Shown: piece after piece, positions 40,401 to 52,400 of the stretch
How the letters are laid out: each line of letters opens with the position of its first letter
Numbering within the stretch: position 1 is the stretch's first letter
Origin: Sialis fuliginosa
Taxonomy: Eukaryota > Arthropoda > Insecta > Megaloptera > Sialidae
NCBI GenBank assembly: GCA_961205875.1
Contig: OY540814.1
Location: forward strand, 27,410,151-27,474,150
Direction: 5' to 3'
Length of the DNA stretch: 64,000 bases
Notes under the pieces: generated by a model
Told to the model about the DNA's origin: nothing
Databases searched by the model: none
What the model saw: the letters and a program-made list of their open reading frames with translations, nothing else
Position numbers and translations under genes: made by a program

Positions 40401-43400
40401 GATGTTAGCTGTCCGTGACATGAAAATATTTAGCAATCACTTGTTTTGCTACTCTTGGGTCTTGTTCTCCGCAAACTGTCGATGTATTTGTACGCGCGAG
40501 GCTTTAGTGTTTAGTCTATGGCACCAAAACATTCAATTATTTGTTCGGAGGAAGGACATACCATGGCTATGTTCCGATATACACTGCGAGCACTGTGACT
40601 TCTGACGTCACTCCACTTTACTGGATTGATCGTTCCGTTTTAGATTTTGTACTGAAAACGATGGTGAATTTTCTATAATGGAATACTTTGCAGTTACAGT
40701 AGACCGCCATTTTGAAACTAATGTCAAAATAAAGACCAGGTATATTTATAACGATGACAGTGGCGTAGTAAGCATAATTGGCGCCCGGGGCACGATATCT
40801 TTTTGGCGCCCTCAAAAATAATTTTTAAAAAATAATAATATTTTATAATATTTCATAATTAATTTGAATTGAAAAAAGGTAATTGAGTATTTAATTTCTC
40901 AAATCTTATTTATTAAATATATTCTACATTTTCACGACTAAAAAAAAAAAAAAAAAAGGTAATTGAGTATTTAATTTCTCAAATCTTATTTATTAAATAC
41001 ATTCTACATTTTCACAAAATAAAAAAGGTGTTCAGTTGCATATTCTAAAATTAAGTTTATGCGGTTCAAAACGTTTCAGAGCCTTTTGGCGCCCCTTTAT
41101 AAGTAGCGCCCGGGGCATGATAACCCCCCTTGCCCCCCCCTCGCTACGCCACTGAACGATGAAGTGGCCAGATTCATAGTATTTCTATGCAGGACATCAC
41201 TTTTAATATCCTCTGATCATATAAAGTACAATAATAAATAAATAATTCAAATATTATTTTCAATAATGAAAAAAATAGCAATTCAAAAAATTTATATTGT
41301 TGCGTAAATTTGCTTAATTATATTAGTGCATTTCAATTAAGGCTAAATTATTTATACTTACTTTTGATTATATATACCATAAATGTTATTAATTCATCTT
41401 CAAATAACCTGATAATAAAAAATACATCGAAAGTTAACCTTAAATGCATCTGCTTCTGTCAGTTGCATTCAAATTTTGATCACGTGATCAGAGTACTGTG
41501 AACACAGATGCAATAAAGCTACAGTACTGGCAGTAGTAAAATGGCGGCGATCAATGACGTCATTGATATTGCTAGGATACTGTAACAGAGCACTGGAAGC
41601 CATAACGGAACGCAAAATCCAGTAACTGTCACCACTGGCCAGTGCTCACAGTGTATATCGGAACATAGCCCATATATGTATGTTATACTGTATTTTTTTC
41701 AGTTTGAAGTATTATATGAATAATGAACAAATCATACAATGTGATATTTATTTGAATTGAGATTCGGGTTAATTATACAATACTAGCGCATTGGACCCCG
41801 TGATATCCGGGTATATAAATTACATCTGTAATAAACCTATTAAACATTGTTTTAACTTATACAGTGTATTCCAAGTTGATTAACATTTTAAAACATAATT
41901 TTATTCGCTACAAATTGACGTCCTTAATTTTTTTTAATCAGTTATCATGAATCAGTAATACCAACTTTAGTACTAAAGAATAGTTTTTCCATGTTATTTA
42001 AATAGAAAAACAAGACCCCCCCCCCCCTTTGTGGCACCTCTTAAAATTGAACTACAGGGTAATCCTTGTGGGGGGATTTAGTTTGGGTCATAAATTACCT
42101 TATTTCGTAACGAAGGCGAGGAACACACTCTAATGCACATGTATAGATTTATTCGTGTTGTTATATAATAAAAACATGTTTTCATCCATATGTATTTGTC
42201 TAAACCATTAAGATAATATGCATTTATTCCTACGCTTCCAAACATAATATAATTTCAATTTAAATAGACATTTTTGAATCAATATTTTTGTAAACTAAAA
42301 TAGAACAACGTTTGCATTAATGCATGAAGTAATAATTTATCGGAATAATTGAATAAACTATAAAATTTATGGCAGATCAATGATTTAACCTTGTCCGTAT
42401 AGTTTCTGCACAGTCTGGCCATTTTTAGTAATGTCGATGTTATGTATAATAGATGCTCTACTGTATATACAGTGTATTCCAAGTTGATTAAGCCATAGGA
42501 AATTTAACATGGGGACAATTAGAAATGTTGTAGTAACCTTTGGTCAAATTTAACGATGTGTGATTGGAGCATTTTGAATTGCCGCCTCGAAACTAACTGA
42601 TAAATTTTAAATTAATCAACAGTATTTTGTTTTCAACTTTAATTAAGAATTAAATACATTAATGAAATTAAAGTAAGCATCCTAGATAAAATTATAATCA
42701 TATTTATTGGCAGATATAACATTGAAAACAAAATACTAATGACAATTTTACTAAATTTTGTGGCGGCATTTCAAAATGCACCAATCAAAATATTTGAGTC
42801 TGTAGGATCGCGCCAAGCTGAGATATTAACTATTCAATTTACTTCTTTGTTAGTTTATGAGTTTTAATTTGTTTTTAAAAAGGGAAGGAGGTCGCGAGGG
42901 TCTTTAAGTGCGTGATGCTCTTAAAGATAATAGTGTAAGCTACATTTAAAAAAAAATTGAGTCTGTAGGATCGCGCCAAGCTGAGATATTAACTATTCAA
43001 TTTACTTCTTTGTTAGTTTTAATTTGTTTTTAAAAGTATATTTAATAAAAATTACAATAGTTGCATTTTTCGCAATAGTTGAAAAACTGTTTTTCCAATC
43101 TCTAAATTACTTATATATGTACTAGACTCGGAAATACCTTTGACATAGATTTTTTTCCAAGTGTTGTTCCTCTAAAAGGATTCTGATAGTGGAGATTCCT
43201 GCACGCTTGAATATAACGACGCGGACGTCAGCATATTCTCTGTGAATGTTGACGATTCTATCTCTGTCATGATCGGTGGAAGTCGCTCTCCTTGTTCAAT
43301 ACTGACTGGTTGTACTCTTTATTGCATCAAAGTTGGTAAATGTACAGGATGTCCGGTATCGTGATGCATATTTTATTAATGTATAAGAAATTTGACGTGG

Positions 43401-46400
43401 AAAAATGCCCGGACTAATTTACGAATGTTTTATGTAAGTAAGTTTATAAAGAAAAATGGATCGGGAGTTTTATTTACAGTGGCATTTAATCAATAAGGAT
43501 TTTAGAATTAGACTTGCCTATACAGGGTGGGGCATTTAAAGTGTTACAGATGTTTATTTCAGAACTATCGCATATTTGAAAAAAATGTTTCAACCAAAAA
43601 ATCGAATAGTAATATTTATTTGTTATTTTAACGTGGCCTTCAAGGATATTTGAAAGTCAACATCATTTTTTTTAAATAGGAACCTTTAGTTTTTATTTAG
43701 TAATCTTATTCTACGTGAAAAAACACGAATTTTTCATTGAAAACTTTTTTTTGAACAACCTAAGTTTTCCAAGATAGATATCTAATAAAATAATTTTGAG
43801 ATTTTGAACATTCAAGATTTTTTTACTCAGAAATCATCAACTTTAAAGAAAAAGTACAAGATACAAAAAAATGTTTATTTTAGTCTAATAAAAAGAATTA
43901 TTCTAGAATTTTTTTAACATTTCGTTTTGTTTTTGTTTTTGTTAAAATATAATAAATAGAAAAAGTTTTAGACCAAAATAAACATTTTTTGTGTCTTGTA
44001 CTTTTTTCTAATGTTTATGGTTTCTGAGTAAAAAATTCTTGAATGTTCAAAATCTCGAATTAAATTCAAAAAAAAGTTTTCAATGACAGATTCGTGTTTC
44101 TTTACGCAGAATAAGATGACTGAATAAAAACTATAGGTTCCTATTTAAAAAAAATGATGTTGACCTTCAAATATCCTTGAAGGCCACGTTAAAATAGCAA
44201 ATCAATATTACTATTCGATTACCCCCTTACAACCAAACATTTTTTTCAAATACGCGATGGTTCTTAGTTAATAAACTGTAACACTTTAAATGCCCCATCC
44301 TGTATATGATATTGCGTTACGTAACACATGGGGGGGGGTCCAAAAATTCTAGAAAAAGGCATTGCGTGGCTTATGGACGATCTCTTAGATATATTCAGGC
44401 AAGTATTTATTGTCGTTTTGCGATCGTTAAGTAGATTACAATCGACGCTTGTGTTTTGAAATATCGCCTGTACACGCGTCGAATCTTTTGTACTACGTGA
44501 TTTGAGTTATGGCAAACACAGTTGAATATTGCTTATTTTTGTTTGCTCGTTTTTTAATAAACCCCGTCTGTATTAGCGTTTCAGATGGTACAAATGCTTA
44601 TATTCAGTAAGAAATTCATTTTAATAAAAATTTTACGTGCGTTATTATATTATTAAATTTATATTCGATGTTTTATTAATGTTTTTATTTTGTAGTTCTA
44701 TAAATCAGTTATTAGATGATACTTTAGTCAATTCGTAAAGATTACTTGGAAGAAGTATGATTAAGACAGGAAAATTTTCTTTACAAAATTAGATACATTT
44801 TTATCATATTTCTTAAATCTTGATTCTTGGGTAGGATTTTTTTCTTCAGTCTAAAGGATCGATTACATTGAGCGAGTTTACAAGCTTACAAGCCAGCTTT
44901 TTTACAAGCTAGTGAACATGATTACACTTGAGCGAGTTTACAAGCAGCTTGTAAAAAAGCTGGCTTGTTAGCTTGTAAACTCGCTCAATGTAATCGACGT
45001 TTTACTGAATTAATTCAAATTACTCGAGTAACTAAACTTAAGTTTTTTTCATCCCTACTTTCTAATAGTTTAATTTTTTTTCAAAGAAAAAAATATTAAT
45101 TTCAAGTATCAATATAATTTTTTTTTCCTTTTTTTAATTTTAAAATAAGATACGCTTTTATTGAATAAAAAAATATAAGAAAAACCAATTTAACATAAGA
45201 CGCTGCAAATACATGACATAAACATTTATGTTAATAAAATTTCATATACATGTATTTGAGCATTATAAAAAAATACACATATGTTTAGTACATAAATGTA
45301 AAAAAAAAAACACAAAGCAATATGTCTGAAAATTTTGTAGAACTTGTACTTCAAAATATGCAGCTTTAACAATACAAATGTAGAAAGCTTCATACAATTT
45401 TCCAAATGTGGAAATACATCAAAGCATTTCACCGAAAAGTGTTCAATATAAATAAATAAGTAATGAATTTACTACATATATTTTATAAAAAAATATGTAC
45501 ATATGTTCGTATAAGTAAATATTAAACGCCAAAAGGTTATATCTGGATTTTCTGAATATTTCTTTATCGCGCATTTGCGTATATACAGGTAAACGTCGTT
45601 TTACACCGGGGTTCCGTTCCGAGAGACACCAGCGTAAAATGAACACAAATATAATGGACGATATAAGGTTATTTTTCAAAACGACGTTTACCTGTATATT
45701 GTATAGAATATAATAATGCATCAATTAACTTGTGGGTGAGGGGGAGGGGGTCAAGTGCCCCATTTTCCCCCTTATGCGGACGCCCATGCCCCTTGTTATA
45801 CATAGAAAAAAAATTGCATTATACTATCTTTACTGAAGATAGAAGTTGGGTTGATCAAAAAAAAGATTCAGACAGTTTTAAATGTCACATTTTCTGCTAT
45901 TTCCTGTTCAACCGGAAGTAATGTAAACTTTTTATTACGGTGTCTTGTTCTACGAAAACAAATAGAAAAGTGGAATAACAAATGAAGAATTCAGTATTAT
46001 TTCTTAATTAACTTCCTTTAATAAAATAACGAAACAAACTGAGTCGACCAGTACAGAGTAAAACTATATGTATATAAATCAAGTACGAAAAACTCGTTCG
46101 TTTATATTTATCTGTTTGTCTGTCTGTATGTCTAGCTAGTACAGTATTACTCCACCGGTGTCTGTTGGGAGACGGTTAAGTAGATTAACAGTGGCGTGGA
46201 TGTTGAATTAAATTGAGAAATATCAGACAGCTACATTTTTATTGGCTACATTTCCTTTGTGATATGCGTGAATATAAGGAAAAAATTGTATTACCTAATA
46301 AAATTTACTATACCAGTTTTATAATTGAGGGGCAGGTCGGTACTATGGAGGAAATTTTAATGCCCATTGAAATTTTTCAGTATTCTAATTTAATATTAGA

Positions 46401-49400
46401 ATATTGAAAAATAAAAATTTCATTGGGCATTAAATATATGCATGTCTTATAGTAAAAAAATATCATACTATTTTTTTCTGTGTATATAAAAAAAATATTT
46501 TTTGATACACGCTAAGGAAAAAATAGTTTAGTTTTATGACTATTTATATAATTTATTTAATTTCAGGGTTGAACTGTGAAAAATCGCGAATTTAGGAAAA
46601 TTATATGCATTTAATAAAAGGAAGACATCAACAAAATTCCTTGTTTCTAGGTTCAGGAGTTTGGGTAACATTGTCTGTCTGTCTTTCTGTTTGTTACCTT
46701 TTCACGACTAAACCGCTGAACCGATGTTAATGAAATTTGTCTGGGAGGTAGCTTGCAACTTGAGGAAAGACATAGGCTACTTTGTATATCGAAAAGAGAT
46801 TGATTACATAACAAAAATACAAATTCAACGCGAGTAACAGCCAGTTTTGTATATTTTGTGATTGGTTAGAATGTTTGTTTAAAAATAAATAACACTTGCT
46901 ACAGCCAACGGGATTAAATCTGCGAGCAGTCCGCGACAACGTTATAACTTCTATACATTGGATTGTTTAATAACGATAATTTGCAAACTAAAAAACCACT
47001 AAAACTATATAGCACATACATATATCATTGAGGAACTTTTCAAACAGAAACTTTTGATATAAGTTTATAACTAATTAATTAACATATAAATATATATTAA
47101 ACGTTTTAATTATTATCAACATATTTAGCTTCAAGCCAACGATGTATAATTTAACTTGACGGTAATTATTAGAATCGTACATATATAGAGATGTTATTAG
47201 ATAAACGTTAGTAAGGATGCAACATCGAATCTTCTGTGCGAAACTATTTAATTATTCAGTGCTAGAATAATAGTTTACACTATGTTAAAACTTCATTTAT
47301 CGGATTACAGTTATCGGTGTGAAAATATAATGAAAATTGATTCCAGAATAAATACTTATTTGACAGCTAATAAAGAATATCTCAATTCATTTTATTAATC
47401 TATAAAACATATATTATAAACACAACGTCTGTCTTTCTGTCGTTAATTGATAGATATGTTCTTTGGCAAGGTTTTACTGTTTATTTTGTTACGTTAGATA
47501 ACATAAGGAATACGCAGTGACGATATTAGTAAATCAAGTCGGAAAAAAGTTTACCGCTATTTTGCTAAACCGTTAAATATTGAACAATATAATGTAGTAA
47601 AGAATAATGTAGAATAAAAAGATCTACATTTTTCAAAAATCCTAAACAATAATTTCGTAGTCCAGGCGAGCGAAGCCGCGGGCATAGCTAGTTTATTATA
47701 TTCAGAGAAGTAATTAAACATTTCGAGCCCTAAACATTTTTATGGTGGGCCTTCTAGAAGAGAATATTAAAAATTAATTAAAACTTTTATCTAACGTAAG
47801 TATTAGTGTTCTGTAAAAATGGGGTTATGTGTCTGTCTGTCTGTATATACATATGTATATATGCATGACTAACCTAACCAAACCGGCGGTGATGCAATTT
47901 ATTAAAAAATCCATTTATGTATTATTTTTAGCAAGCATAAAACTAAAATTAAACATGAATAATTTAATAGACCGGGAGCCGTCAACCCCTAAGTGATCGA
48001 GTTTCGGGCTGAATTATATGCCAAATTAAAGCTATAACAATGTACTTTTTAAATCTTTCGGTCGGCCAGCTCATATCTTAGCAATTTTGTCAGTCCGACC
48101 AAATTTATTTGGCATATAATTCAACCTGAAACTCGATGACGGCTTCCGGTCTATAATGATATTGATTGATTTTCGGTTGTGAGTCTGTGATTGAGACTTG
48201 GCTTCTACAATTGATTCGGGCTGTCAGAACTCTTACTATGAGTATCTCTAGAACTTCCTGTATAGTATAAAGATTATAAGAAGCATGTTGATCGACATAA
48301 ATATTTTTATTATATTGACACAAATTGCTATTACAAATACACGCACGTCTTTAGGATTAAAAGATGTTCAAGTGATATTGCATGGCAACAACAAATAACG
48401 CTTCTCAGAGAACTGGAACAGCTCTAGTTACTCTTTATAAAGACGACGACTTGTGTTCAATTTTTATTTGCTGCTCGCATGCGATAAAGGAAGCTCGCGT
48501 ACATATATTGATATTTAATCCTATGAAATCTGTAATATCAATATTACGAAAGGAGGGGGTAGTAAAGTTCGAGTTATAAATGATTTATCCATACTATATA
48601 AATACGAAAGTGTGTCTGTCTGTTACCTTTTCACGACTAAACCGCTGAACCGATCTTGATTAAATTTGGCAGGGAGATAGCTTGCATCCCGAGGACGGAT
48701 ATAGGCTACTTTATATCTCGAAAATTCAACCCTTAGTGAATGCAAGGGGGTGGAATTTTTTTATTTTTTTAGTAATTAATATTTTGCCCCCCCCCCCCCC
48801 CCCCGTTACATATGAAGGGTTGTAAGTGGTTTTATTCGATCCGTTGGAAAAAATACTACTATCTCGTATAAGAGCCGAGATATTTACGATTTTGTATAAT
48901 GAAAGAGAACTAAAAATAAGAAAAATTTAATAATTCACCTCCTGTCAACTTTTTTTTAAATATTTAAATCGAAAAGAGTAACTGAATTTTATTTTCAGCT
49001 TGTTAGTCGGTTTTAAAAAAAAATTATTTTTATATTTTTCTGTAGTAAGTATCTAGTATAAATTATGATAATGAAAAATAATTTATAGAATAATCTATTA
49101 TATAGTGGAAGTACTATAATTATTATATAATTAGAAGCGTAGCTAGGGTTTTTTGTGTCCCCTTTAACGATAAGTATCAGAAAAAATAAGTAAGTTTGTT
49201 TTAATATCTTTTGTAAGATGCACCCTACCCCCTCTCTGGTGACCCCTTTGTACGTAATAGGTGAATCTCTTTAATATGCATATGCATTATCATAATTTAA
49301 AAATATTTCTACTTTTAAAGCCATTCAAAGCTCATTGTTAGTTTTTTTACGAGTTTTACTGTTCTCAGACTTAATTCTAATTAAAAACATGAAAGTAAAA

Positions 49401-52400
49401 AAAATGCCACAAGAACAAAAGGTAGAAATTATATTTAAAAGTTGGAATTTCTAGCCAAAGGACAGAGAGGTTGTATTTGAAAAGGAATTTTCTAGGTCTG
49501 CATTTGCATATTTTCTTCTGTAATATTACGTTGTGTATTTGATTTTCTTGTTGTGAAAAATAAATAAAATTGAAATTTTATTTATTACTAGCTGTTACCC
49601 CTGACTTACATACATCCACGTGGAATACAGGTAAGGTAATATAAATTTCTGTTATAATAATCATAGTTGATAAAACAGATTTTTAGTTTCACATTTTTAC
49701 GATATAATATAATCTAAAATACAAATGTCATACACTCATTTTTTATCTAATTAATTTTTCGGGATAATAAAAAAAAATAATTCACGTTATAAAAAATTTT
49801 ATTTAAAAAAAGAAACAATTATTGATTTCTAAATAATATAGTTCCGAATTTTTTTAACCAATTTTAATATCTTGTTCTAATATCAAAAATCAAAAATATT
49901 TAAAATTTTGTTAAGTAAATATTGTATGTGCTGTTTGTAAGTGCAATCCACCTCATAATTTTGTAGCAACCATATGGGAATTGATTTAAAACTATTTTTT
50001 ATTAATATATATTTAATATTTTTGGTAGCAAAAATGTTTTTTTCCCGGAATATCCGTTCATAATTTTGCAAATTTCTATCAGATCAATTGATTTTTTTTT
50101 AATTTCCTAGATGAAATATGAACCATTATAGTATGTTTATTGTTTATATTATTTACTTTTCTAATAAAAAACTTATTGCACAAAAATCACAAGATAGATA
50201 TACAAAAATATATCTGACAGAAATACTATCCTGAACTATAGTAAGCTATCAATCAGATTCTTAGAAAAAGAGATAGATATATTCCAAACTACACTGCATC
50301 TCTCTCTCCTTTTTTGAACAGATGTTACACCATTGAGTTAATACAAAATGCACTGTCCATTATCTATGTCTATGGTACAAAGTGCAATTAAAAGTGCATA
50401 AATAATAAAATATCAAGATATTCTATTAGTGTTGGACAGCAATATTTACCAACCTGAAAATGACAATAGCGTTGCGAAAACTGAGAATTAGAATGTTAAA
50501 TATTTACGTTAATAATGATAAATATCAATAATTGTTATATTTATAACACATGATTGCGTATTTTTAATAATTATATAAACTATATTTATTAATTTGCAAT
50601 TATAAATTACAAATTTTACACAATAGTCATTGGGGAGGAAAAATTAGCTTCATATATGTAAGTTAACGACTCTAGCTATAATTTGTATCATTTATAACTT
50701 CTATTACGAAATTTATAACGCAGATATTTGTATATTTCAAAATTCAGCTACTTTTGTATCTGATTGTCCGTCCATATCACCCTTAATCTATCCGAGAAAA
50801 ACAGTTTCCTAACTTACCTCGTGCATTATAGACCAAGCATAACACGCTCCGACCGGCGACAGCGGCTTGTAGTGGTTCCCAAACGTGTACATGTAGAACA
50901 ACCAAGGCGCCGGAAACAACAGCGTGAACATATCGCAGAGTGCCATGGCCATGAGCACGATATTGGTCGGTGTGCGCATGTGCCGCTTGCTCAGCACAAC
51001 CACGATCAGTGTGTTAGCGACGATAGTGACGATCAGAAGGAACGGCATTATATAGCCGTACATTGGCTGAGCGTACTCTATTGGCAGCTCTTTGGTGATG
51101 TTCAGCAGGTTGGTGCACAGCTCGCGACATGTGCAGTTAGCGGTGATTGGTAGCAGGATTGGGTCTCCGTTGCAAGTATTGTTCGATGTGCCTGGAAATT
51201 GCATTCATTTAGTACGTTTACACAGCGCTTTTGGCGAAACTTTAGTTTCTGACGTACATATTTTTGTTTGTTGGCAATACAATACAATACGCTTTTATTT
51301 TGGTTATAACCGATGTAATAAAACCGGGTGTAAAAGTCCGTGTAAACGTCACTTTACATCCGACATAACTAATCGGGTTTAATTATGCTATTCCTCTTGG
51401 TTTACGGGAATAGCATAAGTAAACCGGAATAGAGCAGGAATAAAAATGCGTATAAACTGCATGGACATAGTTATACCTATTGAGCCAACCTCAAAAAATA
51501 TAAGTATCTACGGAGTATAGGGATTTTATCATTTCAACATTTGAAAAAGCGTCGTCAGTTAAAATATGGTTAAAACACCTGAGACGAAGAGATGGAAAGC
51601 AAAAGAAACCTGATTTGTGGGACATAAAAGAGACGAAATATTTTTGAGATTTCTTGTTGGTACACCATCAAACTTTTAGCGTATTTCATATCGGAATTAT
51701 AATTCCAGCTGATGTCATTTATTTTCGTATGTGTAAACAGCACCACTTGAAACGGTTTAACTACATCGGTTATAATAAAACCGGAGTAACGGCCCTGTGT
51801 AAACGTACTCATTAACACAGTGGTTCATCACCATTTCGAAGTCACGGAACACTTTTGATTGGAAAAAATTAATATATTTTTTAAGATACAGTACTAATTG
51901 AGATATCATTCCATTTAAAATTTTTAAATTATCCCCAATTGAACTTTTGCATTTTTGATATGTCGCGTATGACACTTTAAACTATCCAAATCTCAAATAA
52001 TCTGACATCATTAGAAAGTTCATTATTTCTTCTTTTTAAAGAAAAATTTAAAATAAAATTTCATTAATATTTAACGAAACTAGAGCACTTTTAGTAAAAC
52101 TCTAAAATTTGGGAACATTGAATGTATAAAAATTTTTTTACAAAAGTTTCTTACTTTTTTATGATCTTTAAAATTATGTACTCTTGAATATACCGTTCCA
52201 TTTGATTTTACTGAGAAACGGGCATGTACCCCTCAAACTACCCCCCAATGAAGAATTTTAGAGAGTTGAAAATATTTTCATGAAATTCTTTAGGGTTAAT
52301 ATATATAGTACATTTTTTATTATAAAACTCTATCTTCAATAGTTTGGGTGTAAAACATAGTCTGGAACACGCGGTATATGATAGTTGTGAACGAATTTGA

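Larger units (their letters stand above)
7445..50817 (-). other. SPR intron 2, about 43.4 kb
   Basis: This giant intron splits the receptor just inside TM3. The donor is GAG|GTAAGT and the acceptor TGTTACAG|GTT. It is filled with DNA-transposon derivatives, long foldback elements and retroelement scraps listed separately. No complete nested gene was found. Two GC-rich islands (26.43-26.64 and 30.52-30.76 kb) and small open frames at 37847 and about 43.2 kb are the only stretches that might be functional apart from repeats. Confidence 0.85.

Noticed and set aside
46358..46432. miRNA precursor
   Set aside because: The hairpin is the right size, but it is nearly all A/T and paired end to end with no mature-arm signature; a foldback repeat is more likely.
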